Source: Antedon mediterranea (taxonomy: Eukaryota; Echinodermata; Crinoidea; Comatulida; Antedonidae). Taken from it: a stretch of 64,000 nt of DNA. A program made the position numbers and the translations under genes. The stretch covers positions 565,001-629,000 of the forward strand of contig NC_092680.1 in NCBI RefSeq assembly GCF_964355755.1, read 5' to 3'. Shown in pieces: positions 49,761-62,350 of this stretch (the stretch's first letter is position 1; every line of letters begins with the position of its first letter). The notes under the pieces were generated by a model. That model saw only the letters and a list, made by a program, of their open reading frames with translations, did not search any database and was not told where the DNA came from.

Positions 49761-49995
49761 CATTCTAGATAGATTATTGGTAGTCTAATCATAGTTGTAT
49801 TTAGTAGGTGTCGCCTACTAATATCATCGCGAAATATGCTAATGAGGCAAAAATCTACTAACAACTATAAAAAATCTATCAAATATCTATCTACTAGTAG
49901 GTGATAAATAGGCGACAGCTCTATATCTACTAAGCCGGATAGACTATAAGGCTAACCGCTATAGAGCTATAACTACTAAGACTTTTTGTTATGGG

Positions 49996-52773
49996 AACAG
50001 ATGTCTTTTAATTAACTATCTAAGTAAACTTTATTTATTCATTTGGAATTAATACATAGAGGCATTCAGTTGTAAACAACAAAAAGAAAAAAAAACCTTG
50101 ACTGACAGAGTACACTATATTTGCCTCTCTTCTTTACATCAGGGTCAAACGTTTGTGCCTAAAGAGACATTTAAAAAAATTAATAATTAAGTAATTCTTC
50201 TCATTAAACCATGATATATTGTTTTTTTAAATTCTCTTTTAATGTCACATAAAAGTCACTTTTGACCAAACATTTGATTGAAAAAAAAAATTGTTACCTG
50301 AAAAAATAGTAATTTAAAAAAAGAAGTCAACCATTTCTCAACCTGTCTGTCAAATTTAATCATTTGTTTTTTATTTATAAATGAAATTATTATTTTTGTC
50401 AATCTGTCTGATATTAGAAACACACAAATATAATAATTTAATTGGCACTAGCATAATATAGCCTACACATTATTTGGTAAATGGGAAATTGAAGATATCA
50501 TTTTAACATGTGATTTTATACATTAACTGCAAACCACAATTAATGTATACTCATAAAATGGAATCAATAATATTTACATTAATTTCTATTAGCGTCTATT
50601 GTTAATAATGTGTAGGCTGGCCATTCATGTACTTAACACAACCTTTCATTTCCTTTTACCTTGTAGTATTCACCAGACTTGACCTACTTATATAAAACCC
50701 AAGACAGTAGCTCTACAACTATGCCACTTTATGATGTACTTTTTCCTTTTAATTAACAACTCATCTGTTTACATAGATGGAGTCAGTGTAGCATTGGGTC
50801 ATCTATTATATGATATTCTGACACTTGGGTCTAATGGATGTAGTATTGCTGACCAATGAGCTCTCAGTGACCTGACCTACTTGTTTTTGCACCACTAAAT
50901 GTGTCCACTAATCAATTATCATTTATCATTCACTACAGATACCAAAATCAATAGGGTTATTACAGTTACTAGGGCTATAATAATAGTTATACTGACATTT
51001 AGTAAACTGTTAGTAGGTGTTGATGATTTTATTTTTAACTGCTGATTTAATTCATGAAATAAAGCTATACAAGATAAACATGCTATAAAGCTATAGTAGC
51101 AATGAATTAGTATACAACAGATTTGAATGGAACAGTCAAATACTCCATGAATTAGTATACAACAGAGTTGAATGGAGCAGTCAAAATACTCAATTTAATG
51201 AATACAAATTATTCCCATGTGTATTTGTCCTAAAGTAAATTATTATTTAATTAATCAACACATATGTCACTTTTATCTTGAATCAGATGTCAAAGGCTAG
51301 GCCACACAAAATGGGGGTGTTCAGTTTTTGGCGTTCAATCAAGAATACACTTTTATACAATTCCTACTGTAGGTTAATGTGAATTAAATTGTCTTGGAAT
51401 TCAAATACAAAATTGAATAACCTTAACAAAAAATTCAAAGAAGTTTAAAATGTGAGTTATGATATTGATACTTGCATGAATGACCATAGCTGTCCAGTTT
51501 GACTTTTTGACCATAACGTTGACTACTTAAATTATTTTGCTTTTGATACTAATGCAAAATGATGTTTTAAAATGTTGAATAAAATGCATATGATAGTTAA
51601 CTTTCCAGTAGCCAGGCTCTTTCAAAAACAGAAATTTCTAAAAAAATAAGTATTCAAATCGGACTTTTCTCCCCTTTTTTCATTATTATTAACTAAACAA
51701 CATTGTATGTTCAAAGACTAACTCGGTGTGAAATTATCAGTAGCAGTGTAATTCAGTTGTGGAAGATGGTAGTAGTAGTGCCGTTTCTTTTTCCAGAACT
51801 TACTATCTCCACTTTTTTTTTTGGTCCAGTTACTTTCCTACATATCAATTAGCCACATCTGACTTTAAGAAGTTGTAATTGACAGTAACTAGGTGTGAGA
51901 GTATAAAATGGATATTAGGTAGGTTACAGACAGTTACCGGGTAATAGGTATATGGCCAGTAGCTAAAGTAATGGTCAGTAACTAGGTATTATGGCCAGTA
52001 GCTAAAGTAATGGTCAGAATTCTAGATAGACAATAGGTAATAGACATCAATAGCAAGTAGCTAGGTAATGGACAGTATGTAATGGACAGTAGCTAATGAT
52101 TAATATATGAATAATTATTCAGTGTCTTATTTACTCATTGTCCAGTGATGTTGACTTTGTAGATTATTGTGTTGACCAACTTGTTAGAACTGATGGATAT
52201 CTACTTTGATTGACAATATAAAGTGTAAAATAGAAAGCAGTTCACATTTTTTAATATCTAATATTCACTAACTTCCGTGCACAAAAGGTGTTTCATCAAC
52301 CTTTTATTAACGGGTAACGAAATTATAGCTTTAGCATAAAAAAGTACACAAAGCGAAAGTGGTTTGGAGGTTATGGATGCTCTATCATTTTTACTTTTTT
52401 ATTTAGTTATTTTTTTTAAACATTTTAAGAAAGTTTAAAAAGAGATTTTTAGAAAAATACTTTTAATTTAGTTTTTGGTATTATAATTTTATTTTTCATG
52501 TTTTATAACATATTGGCATAAAGTAAAAGGAAGAGATATCTTATGCTAAGTTTAAAAATAGTAGAAAAGCTTATGTCAAAAGGTGCGGAATGTAGAGGGT
52601 TTATATTTTTTATCCATATGTTTTCCCGACTGGATGGGTGGATAACTGAGTCATGAGATCACAGATAGAGAGTATGTTATAGTTTTATGAAATTACATCC
52701 CCCCCAAAAATAAATGAAACGAACGATCCACTTTAAACAAATTAAAGAATTAAAACTGACAAAGACCACTTAC
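49996..52773. other. AT-rich region without a recognised gene
   Basis: It contains a 45-bp duplication at about 51101-51190 (GAATTAGTATACAACAGA repeated) and an imperfect array of TGGCCAGTAGCTAAAGTAAT at about 51940-52090. I see no exon with both splice sites. Confidence 0.45.
51940..52095 (+). repeat. degenerate CAGTAGCTAA tandem repeat
   Basis: Short phrases such as ATGGCCAGTAGCTAAAGTAA and TGGTCAGTAACTAGGTA recur several times with a period of roughly 20-40 bp. Confidence 0.6.
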
Positions 52774-52805
52774 CTGAATTAAGAGTCGCCTGACCCAGCT
52801 GACCC
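52774..52805 (-). other. candidate 32-nt microexon
   Basis: On the minus strand, acceptor TTCATATTATTACAG and donor GTAAGTGG enclose GGGTCAGCTGGGTCAGGCGA plus CTCTTAATTCAG. Two of three frames are open (GQLGQATLNS or VSWVRRLLIQ). Splice signals are near consensus, but 32 nt is short and no partner exon is proven. Confidence 0.35.
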
Positions 52806-53269
52806 CTGTAATAATATGAACTCAACAGGGTAAAAAAAAAACGAGGTGACCTTAAGAATGATAATCATATGACCTTTCAACTGTCAATCAAAACGACGGC
52901 AGACTTAACGCCGCAAAAGTACATATAATAATAGGTTCATACAATGTACAATCATTTAATAGAGCGTATGCTGATGATTACTAACAGAAGCAATAAGTAA
53001 ATGTATTGTTAGATTTATTCCATACATTGTATTGACATGTTGAGTACAATGTAATTATTGGAGCAATAAATAATACATATACTTCTACACCCACAAGTTA
53101 AATACATATAAATTATCTAAACATTACATGTCTATGCAAAATTAATAATTATTATTTATAGTTTCAATTAATAATTGGCTTACAGTATATTGAAAAACGT
53201 ATTGTTACTAAATTTGTACAAACTGTATTTATTGTTAAATGTATATTTTCGGTAATTAAATTTTGAGAA

Positions 53270-53439
53270 TTAAATGGATACAGTATAAACAAAATAAACA
53301 GAAGACTGGATTGGAATTAAAATGCATTCATTAAGATCTCTCCAACTTAAGGATTTCGGATTGTTTGTTGGGTTAGTTGTATTTTGTGTTAAGTCATAGG
53401 ATATTGGTTTCTCATTAGAGGTATCTTTAATTAAAGGTC
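53270..53439 (-). CDS. candidate terminal exon, unknown
   Basis: A minus-strand frame follows acceptor GTGCTTTATGCAG and reads PLIKDTSNEKPISYDLTQNT, then TNPTNNPKSLSWRDLNEC, and ends VYFVYTVSI before TAA. AATAAA lies about 35 bases further on (53233-53228). It is rich in Asn, Thr and Ser, so the coding signal is weak. It could be the last exon of a minus-strand gene from the right. Confidence 0.3.
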
Positions 53440-56400
53440 CTGCATAAAGCACACTTTAGCAAATATATAAAAACTAAGTGACACATGATAAAATTGCAAG
53501 AATATTCGTAAAGTACTAAAATAAGTCATTTACGTGTCCAACTAAATAATAAATGGAGTAATAACTCAACTGCAATAATCGCAACAATAAAAATTGACAT
53601 TATAACACTTAGTAAGCACTACGGATAAGTTCTTATCACATCTCAATTACTCTTAATTCTTTCCCTGATTTATGATCGAGACAACAATGAACGCATTTTT
53701 TGAATTATTATAGTAAGATCGCTGATGTGTTGAAATAGATTGATTTTAGTCTACACGACATGTCGCTATTAAAATACTTGATAAATTTGCTAAACATAAT
53801 AAATTTCTGGTTTATAGCAATAAATCTATAAACTATAAGATAAAAATATTGTATGGTTGGAAGATATATTGTCCTCCTGAAAAAAAATTATTTAAAAAAA
53901 ATATTTTTGTTGAATATGGCATTTTAATTTTATATAATAGATATTCACTTTGACCAAAAATTAAAAAAAAAATAATTTACCTGAAAGAACTGTAATTTAA
54001 AGCAAAAAGTAGTCAAATTGGGTTTTTGGTTGAATTTAATAGTTAATTTTGTCATTTTAAAGTGAACTGAAAGCATAATTTTTATTAAGTACAGGGTTAG
54101 GTCAGCTTTTCTCACCATCATCTTTAACCACTGCTTAAAGTAAATGCTTATGTGCATTTAACTCTGTTAACTATATATAATACCACCGATGCGTTTTTAT
54201 CAGATGTTACAATAGACAACACATTTGAACAGAAAACACATTAAACCGCATGATCAACTGTATTCAACTCCGATACAGAAAAGAATGTACAAACATAGCT
54301 AGACTAAGCAGGTGAAAAGTTTTAAAGTTTTATCTCCTTTAAAATCAAACTTTAAACATGTATTTAAAATACTTGTTTATATAATTTTTCATTTTTCTGT
54401 TAGCCTAGTTTTTATTGAACTTTATTTATACCAACATTCCACCTCAGTTGTCCACTTGAAAACTATTTAAAAACCATCCCCCTCTAGATAATGCAAACAC
54501 ACGTCAGTGCATTATCCACGATTAATACAATTAGTGGAGGAAGCTTGAAAAGTATTTAGATTAAAATCTACGTTTAGCCTAGTTTCAAGTGGTATTGTTA
54601 GAACGCTTAATATCAAACATTGTATAAAGCTGTGATCAAAGAAAAGCCTTTAGGATATGGGTGATAAAACTCAGCTAATTAAACAACTAAAAGAAGAATG
54701 ATGACTGAATAGTAACAATACATTCACTTTGTTAGTTTGAAAGATGTCAGAGAGATTGAATTATGACGCAAGTTGTTGTAATACTTGTCTGGTAGTTACA
54801 AGAAAAAAGGCTAAAATGGTATCAACACTTTGTGTTATTACAATTATCCATAGTAAAAAATTGTAACCCCATTTACTCGGTATATCTTTATTTAAAAAAT
54901 GACACAAGCATCCACTGGCTGAAAGCGTAGTCGTACAGTACATCATAAGCCTACATGATAAATATAGTTTAAAAAAAAAAATATATATTTTTAAAAAAAA
55001 GAAGAAAAGATCATCGTACATCAAATCCTACAGCTAAAAACTAGTTATAATTCTCTTCTCATCCATTAAACAATTAAAATATCATTCTAATAATTCATTT
55101 TCCATTGAGTTTTTACTTTTATAAACTTTTAGTTGCTAAAACCAAATTTCACTTCTTGAGGCTGCGTTTTCAAATATTGTATTGTATACTTTATGTACCA
55201 TATTGTTTTGTAAAACTGTGATAGGATCATGAATAAAGTCTTATTGGTTTAGAAGACTCATAATATCGTGAAAGTCAAAGTAATAAAAGATAATACTTTT
55301 TCTTAAATTAAATGTAGTGAAAACATTTAAGGTTATTCTAGGAGAAGGTTGCCTACATATTTGTTTGCTAATGATCTTTTAAGAATGAATAATACAGTTT
55401 ATCATATCTTATTACAACTAACTATATCATTACATCGAAACAATTATCAACGAGTAAAATAAGCTGGCTGACTAAAAACTTTGGACTCCTACGATCATCA
55501 AAAGTTAGAGTTGATAGTTTCACAATATACAGAAATATATATACATAAACAGATAATTCTAAAACTCTTTGTTTTGTTTTGATTTTTAAATAATAGACCA
55601 AATATATATAACAGACTTTGAGTAATCAATGTTGGAATGCAGCTGAAAATGGAGGGCAACTATCGCCCTTCGAAATGAGTGTATCATTCACAAAAGGCTG
55701 ATCAGACGACAGATAGTAAATATGTAATGAATAAGCCATTGTCATTAAGAACATGCAATGCTATACATGAAACACACACGTGAGAAATGGGCCAGATTCC
55801 GATAGAATCGCTGTAGAGTCATTACTCTTAGATTACCAGACGTATTACATTTTCAGGCCAGTTCGTTATTCAGGACATAAAAACTACCAAATGAAACCAT
55901 TCATTTACAAAAATAAAGACGAATGCGTAACTATTGCAATGATATCATCAAGTCATCAAATCCTGGTAATAACCGTGAACTATGACATTTTATATCCAGT
56001 TATCTAGACCGTTCCTGATTTAACTGAGCCTTCTGGGATACTGTGTGCTAAAATCAAGAAGGTTTGTATATGAATAAATAACCTGGCTTTGTTTTACTGA
56101 TTTCTATTAACAAAAAAAATATTAGGTTTGATTTGATCTGTTTCATCTTTGTTCTCGAATTCAAAGATCAAGAGATCCAGAGATAGACAATGGCTGACCA
56201 TGATCAGATGATGAAAGGGATGTATATTTATGTGTCTACTTAGGTGGGACTGACTAAGGTGAGAACATTTTTAGAAAATAACTGAAGAAAACATGGAAAG
56301 AATGCAGGATATTTTATCCTTATTGCATTTCTATGTGGAGTTCATTCCCTTTATCTGTGAAGACACTAGTTGACTTATAACATTATTATTTGATGTTTAA

Positions 56401-56796
56401 ATTTAATAACAATATTTACAGATTTATGATCTAATATTTAAATGCTTCCTTAGAATTCTTAGAAATTAAGAAAATGAAAATGATGGGAGGTGTAAATGTC
56501 ATAACCAAAATGGAAAGAGCATACAACTTACGGTTTAATTATCAAATGATCTATTACCAGCAACAAATTTCATTAAAAAACCAACCATCCTGTTTCTACT
56601 GGCAAGAATAAGCAGAGTACAACTGTATAACACAAAACTTATTTAATTAATTAATAAGTTTGATTTATGATTCCAAAAAACAAGTCATGTTGAATCACAA
56701 TCGGACCCAAAAAAAGTAGCTTAGTACCATAGTTTTTTAAATTAAATGAAACCCAGAATTTACAACAACATTTAAACTTTTTGCACTTCAGCGAGG
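53440..56796. other. AT-rich region without a recognised gene
   Basis: The stretch holds one copy of a dispersed repeat (54715-54805) and an isolated plus-strand open frame at 55780-56007 (NGPDSDRIAVESLLLDYQTY, then PVRYSGHKNYQMKPF). That frame contains an acceptor-like CATTTTCAG and a donor-like CTGGTAATAA but has no partner or family match. Confidence 0.35.
54715..54805 (+). repeat. dispersed 90-bp repeat, copy 1
   Basis: CTTTGTTAGTTTGAAAGATG plus TCAGAGAGATTGAA and, after a short gap, GTCTGGTAGTTACAAGA match 57286-57376 in the same orientation. Copies differ mainly around TTATGACGCA and AATACTTG. Confidence 0.88.
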
Positions 56797-57136
56797 AGAG
56801 AGATAGTATTCATGTAGTAGAAAGAGAGATAGTATTCATGTAGTAGAAAGAGAGATAGTATTCATGTAGTAGAAAGAGAGATAGTATTCATGTAGTAGAA
56901 AGAGAGATAGTATTCATGTAGTAGAAAGAGAGATAGTATTCATGTAGTAGAAAGAGAGATAGTATTCATGTAGTAGAAAGAGAGATAGTATTCATGTAGT
57001 AGAAAGAGAGATAGTATTCATGTAGTAGAAAGAGAGATAGTATTCATGTAGTAGAAAGAGAGATAGTATTCATGTAGTAGAAAGAGAGATAGTATTCATG
57101 TAGTAGAAAGAGAGATATAGTATTCATGTAGTAGAA
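56797..57136 (+). repeat. 26-bp minisatellite, 13 copies, nearly perfect
   Basis: Thirteen head-to-tail copies of a unit containing AGAGAGATAGTATTCATG followed by TAGTAGAA are identical except for a TA insertion in the last one. Perfect identity implies very recent expansion, so it should be length-polymorphic. Confidence 0.96.
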
Positions 57137-57285
57137 ACTTTCAATATTTCAGCGAACATGGTCCGGATTATAGCATGAACTGAAACAGTGAGTCATATTG
57201 GTAACTTAATAGACACGGTTTATCACCATTGTCATAAAACATGAAAGAAAGAAAGTACGGGCAACAAAATAACTGTGTGTTGTAG

Positions 57286-57376
57286 CAATACATTAACTTT
57301 GTTAGTTTGAAAGATGTCAGAGAGATTGAAAAATGATGCAAGTTGTTGTTTTACCTGTCTGGTAGTTACAAGAGAA
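57286..57376 (+). repeat. dispersed 90-bp repeat, copy 2
   Basis: This is the second copy of the block at 54715-54805, lying 150 bp right of the 26-bp minisatellite. On the minus strand it contains TACCAGACAGGTAAAAC, a possible donor that is altered in copy 1. Confidence 0.88.
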
Positions 57377-57561
57377 TAGCTGTATGTTGTATAATAAACC
57401 ATAAGAAACAAAGATATATTTACAATTACTGCTGAAAACATATGATGTAGAGAATTAGGAAAAAGTCATCTGGTGGTAAGTTTTCAAATTGGATTGATAA
57501 ACTAGTTGTTGCCAAATGTTTAATTGTCGTAATTGTTAAGAAGAATTAAACAAGAAAACAA

Positions 57562-57657
57562 CCCCTGTGGTTGGCAACCTCCCACGGCACCAGTACTTAT
57601 TACCACTCCCCCCTGTGGTTGGCAACCTCCCACGGCACCAGTACTTATTACCACTCC
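57562..57657 (+). repeat. 48-bp duplication, two copies
   Basis: CCCCTGTGGTTGGCAACCTC continuing CCACGGCACCAGTACTTATT is present twice, identical, head to tail. It is GC-richer than its surroundings. Confidence 0.93.
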
Positions 57658-58179
57658 TTTTAATGCAAGTACCCTACATTATCTTGTTACTTAAACGCAG
57701 ACATCTTTCCTACTACTCTAAAACAACTATTAAGAAAATTGTAATCATTGTAAAATTAATTATTTATTTTCTTTTTATTTCCAGGTAAACGAATGTATTT
57801 GGTTAAGTTATTGTTGTAGCACAGGGTACTGATAAGACAGTGGCCACCTGGCTTGGTGTCTCCTTGGGAACCATGTCACACCTAATTTGAATAAACACTT
57901 GCTGTGTTATGTTGTTGAAACACGTCCTTGGGATCAACATTCATTTATGTTGGATACATTGAATTGTTTGCACTAAATTGCACCCTGGGAGAAGTCGGAG
58001 TCTTCGAGGATGTCTTTGAGTAATGACAACAATTGTGTTCTCGAAGATGTCTACGATAAAAACTTTAATATTGACATCATTGTTCAATAATTGATGGCCT
58101 GTGTGTAAAAGCAACCTTTGAAAATAAAACATCTTTAAGTGAGAAAAAAAAAATAACTTGTATTCCAACTTAGTTTTTA

Positions 58180-58280
58180 AACCCAAATTATGGGGCTAAG
58201 TTGTTAAGATAGGGGTGCCGCAAACCACAAATTATGGGGCTAAGTTGTTAAGATAGAGGGTGCCGCAAACCACAACCCTA
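58180..58280 (+). repeat. 45-bp duplication, two copies
   Basis: AAATTATGGGGCTAAGTTGT and then GGTGCCGCAAACCACA occur twice with one extra base in the second copy. Confidence 0.9.
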
Positions 58281-58542
58281 ACATTGGCACAATCTCATGT
58301 CCATCATATTGTATGCAATGGTTCTAGTGGTAGAAAAAAAGTCTCTTTCAATAATGACGTACATCTAAAAGGTCTACTTTGCACCTAAAAGGTGCATCTT
58401 GCATCTTTCAGAAAACAAGTAGGGAGGAATCCTGGTATTCTGGTCCATTCAGTCCCTACCAGTTCAATTCCAAAACCACAAGAGTAGCCCTAAGGTATGT
58501 CACGATGGGATTAAAGAGGATTACCGGTACTGTATATAACCG

Positions 58543-58632
58543 AGTATAATCCAATGCTAAAGTATAATCCTATGCTAAAGTATAATCCTATGCTAAAGTA
58601 TAATCCTATGCTAAAGTATAATCCTATACTAA
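58543..58632 (+). repeat. 18-bp tandem repeat AGTATAATCCTATGCTAA, 5 copies
   Basis: Five near-perfect copies followed by an AGTATAAC remnant. Confidence 0.92.
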
Positions 58633-61181
58633 AGTATAACAACTCCTTAATTTTTGACTAAAATTGGACACCAGACTTTGGTAATCCATTTTTAATAATA
58701 ATTGTTAATACTTCGGACTATACTTAGTAATATACAGTAACATTACATACCCTTCCTAGTTTTGAACAATGCTTCATAAATTGCCTTCTTTGATTAAAAT
58801 AAACTATATTTAGATTCATATAAGAGCCAATTAAAAACCATATCCCAATCAACACAGAAATTTGTTCATAGGTAATATCCTACATATTTACAAACAATCA
58901 AGATTTCACAGTAAAGTACCAAGAACCGCAGGTATCCTCACAGGTCAAAAAGTTAGTTTAAATACGCCCTAAGGATAAAAACTACACAAAATTAGCCTTT
59001 GCACTATGGGTATTCTAATCAATGGGAGATTTTTATCAGCAAAAAAAAAATAAATAAAAAAATGTAATTCTTCTTACTAAAGTATACAGAGAAAGTATAC
59101 ATAACAATTAGACTACGGGTGATCTTTATCATAGATCATCTAGTCTACTTGTACTATAAAAAGTATCAACGGATATTTCATTGACTGAATGAAGAAAAAT
59201 GCTGAAGAAGAGAGAAATGCATTGATACTAAAATAAAAGTATGTGTTTAAGACATGTTTTCTTAATTAAAAAAAACATATGAGGAAAAGATATGTTGATC
59301 AGTTTTTTACTTGTTTTTTTTTTGTTTCTTACATTTTAACTTAAAAAATTATTTGTTTCACATTTAAAACAAATGCTTTTTAAAATTGTTTTCACATATG
59401 TATCAAATATACAGTATTCAGTACAATTTATGTTAGATTTTACATTCAACCTAATTACCTGATGTATGAAAATTTGTTATTAATCCTACCTGGTTGCAAT
59501 TATCAAAAATAAATTTATCATAAATAGTAAACAATCTCTATCTTTAACATTTGCAAATTATAGTAAGAATTTTCAATTAAATGTAATAAAACTTACCGAA
59601 AAGTAAATAACGAAAAGAAAGACGAAAGTTCAAATGTGGTTATAGTTCATTGTCAAGGAAAACAGAAACAAAACTTGAAATACTTGATTACAACAAACCA
59701 ACCTTAACAAAGACACAACTAATTGAATAGAGTGACCTATATTGTCAAAAGTCTATGAGAAGGGAGGAGAAAAGCCAAGGTCTTTGATTGGCAGTTCATG
59801 AATAAGCACTCCTTATGCCGCTACATCTGCCGTAGGCCAATTACGGTAGTTACCGACGACGAGGGGTTATGTTTGAAAACTGCCTAAGCAAAATATTGAA
59901 GCAGAGTAATGGATAAAGAACGGCTCAGAATAAGCGGCGAGTGTTGAATAGGTACTTGAAAAGTGAAATTTACATTGTAGTGTTGACAGCCACAGGTTTT
60001 ACTATGGTTTTCTAGCCCTTGCTTGTGTGATGATTTTTAAGTGGTCAGGATAGATTAGATTAATACACAGTTTAAGAAGCTACTGATTTGACCACACAAT
60101 GTACTGTTGACACAGTTAAAATGAATTGTATAGCTTATTAGTAGATAAGGAGTAGGATAATTGAAGGAAGAAGGTATTGCTTGGTCATAATAGTAACAAG
60201 AATAAAAGAAACCAAATACCTCATTTAGCAAAGTGAAGGGCACAAATAATAAGTACATATTTGTTGATTTTTTGATAAATGATGTAAATATAAGGATATG
60301 CCTCTAGGTGAAAGGTTAAGGAACTATATATACAGTAGATTCACAGAATAGGGAATGAACTTGTTTTGTATATTTACATTGTGTTTGTATAACTTTTGGT
60401 TTCCTCCATGGTTTTTCAATACTGAATTAACCCAACATTCCCTCCCCCTACCACACCTCCCCCCACACCCAAAATCCCTTCTCCACCTGAAACTTTTTTG
60501 TGAAATTATGAATAGGCTTATTTCATTTTCCAATGAGAATTACAATGAATTTAGATACTATCAATGCCCCTAATTAACGCACTAAGTTTAAGATATGTAG
60601 ATCAAAATGATATGATAAAACCATTACACAGGATCAAAATGGTGTAAAAGCAACGCTTTTGAAACGTAGCATCAATGAAGTTTAGCAACAGTTCACAAAG
60701 CCATGTCTAACAGCACAAAAGGTAATTATGAAAATGACAAAAGTTTGTCCTAATTCTGGTAATTAAATGATGATGCAGATAAAAGGGGAGATAATAAAGT
60801 CATCAGAAGCAAATAATAATCATAAGAATTGGTAATAGTAACGCCATTACTCTCATCTATGTGTTTGAATCAAGTGCCATTAGTAGTATGAATTTATATT
60901 TTATTTATTTGTTCTATTAGAATAAAGATTCTTTGAAAAGGCCATACTATTTCTTAGTAAGGTACCTTAAAAATAATAGTAATTTCCTCTTTATATAAGA
61001 TGAATGCATATTTTTTATATACATATACATTATCGTTTCAAATTAATTAATTAAATTTCAGTATATAACCAGGTTGTTCTGTGCCTGATGTGTTTAATAT
61101 ACATTATATGAACATACATACATATAGATAATAAATAGATTTATTTATTCTACTATATAGATTGCCAACTACTAGAAACAA

Positions 61182-61231
61182 GATACAGGATGGATAGGGT
61201 AGATACAGGATGGATAGGGTAGATACAGGAT
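61182..61231 (+). repeat. 20-bp tandem repeat, 2.5 copies
   Basis: AGATACAGGATGGATAGGGT is repeated twice and followed by AGATACAGGAT. Confidence 0.88.
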
Positions 61232-62284
61232 TTTGGAAACAGGAGCGCTAATAATAGATAGTGTACTTGGGAATCTTACCTATGTATGTAAGTATGTAAT
61301 CTTATGGTTTTAAGTGTAGGTGCTTATCCTTATAAAACATATATATTTATTTAATTACAGGTGTACATTATTATCAAAAGTTTGATAAAAAACAAATTTA
61401 ATAAAATGACTAAGGGACTATTAAAAAAATCTACTATCTGCTGTATTTTCCTAAAATAAAATATATGAAGGAAAACGTAATATGAATTGTACAATTGAAT
61501 TCAAATGATTATTTCACCTTAAATCGTTAAGATCTATTAATACTAAAAACACTATAAGCTAAATCTGCCAGAACCACTTAAGTGTAGGAGGATGGTGCAG
61601 AAGTGAGCATATAAGCAAAGATTCTAGGCCATTAAATGGAGTGCGTGACTATGCTAAGCCACAGGCAATAATGCCTTAATTGTCGGCCAATCCCCTACCA
61701 TCACTGTACCTCTAGAGCATTATTTAGGGGCTTAGGATCTTTTCCCGGCAGTCATGTCTGCCTTCAATCTACTAAAGCTATAAGTTATTAAGGACATATA
61801 ATTTAGAAACATATTTAAAGAATCTTTTGTTATGGTATTACATTATGACCTATTTCTTGTATGTAATTTCAATGATTTTCATACAGTAAGGTTCTGTTTC
61901 TATCGATAAACCATTATGGCACTCAATGACCAGTAATGTGTGATCAAAGTATGAATGGTCAATGCTATACAGTATATGTATTATTGTATATTTAATTATT
62001 TATTAAAACAGGAACAAATCAATATTCCATATGTTATGTATTTCATGTATATTAGGCAGAATAAAGTATTGCATTGTAAACATAACGAGCAATTTTGTTA
62101 CACGAAGTAATTTTTATTAATTATTTTAATTAATTTTAATTGAAACACTACATAAGCAATTATCAAATGCAATTAAGAATAATTAAACACATTTGTTATC
62201 TTGCAGGAATATGCTTTTTACTTTTATTATTACAAAATCCCATAAAACTGAATTTGAAAAAAAGTTTCCTTAAAACTATTAAAA

Positions 62285-62350
62285 AATATAATTACAAGAA
62301 AAGCAATTTATAGTTTATAAACTATAACTTGTCTTTCTTGTAATTATATT
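62285..62350. repeat. 66-bp near-perfect palindrome
   Basis: Seventeen-base arms (AATATAATTACAAGAAA and its inverse TTTCTTGTAATTATATT) enclose a second palindrome, TATAGTTTATAAACTATA. It could extrude as a cruciform, form a hairpin RNA or be a very short foldback element. Confidence 0.85.

Larger units (their letters stand above)
44122..49995. mobile_element. candidate 5.9-kb element with inverted ends and internal satellites
   Basis: The left end reads CCCATAACGAAATAACTAAG plus TAG, and the inverse of the right end reads CCCATAACAAAAAGTCTTAG plus TAG. Both subterminal parts also share AGCTCTAT and multiple CTTAGTAG or CTACTA motifs. Between them lie a 164-bp array, a TAGGCCTA-rich stretch with an exon, a triplicated block and a 71-bp array. 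A clear target duplication is missing; flanks share only AA. It is likely a large non-autonomous DNA transposon, but a satellite cluster with chance end similarity cannot be ruled out. Confidence 0.5.

Noticed and set aside
57941-58186. Short frames with VFEDVFE and VLEDVYD motifs near 58.0 kb
   Set aside because: The two similar phrases arise from a short internal duplication read in different frames; no exon borders were convincing.
60324-60573. Open frames on both strands over the C-rich stretch at 60440-60490
   Set aside because: They are produced by a CCTCCCCCT-type low-complexity run that lacks stop codons.
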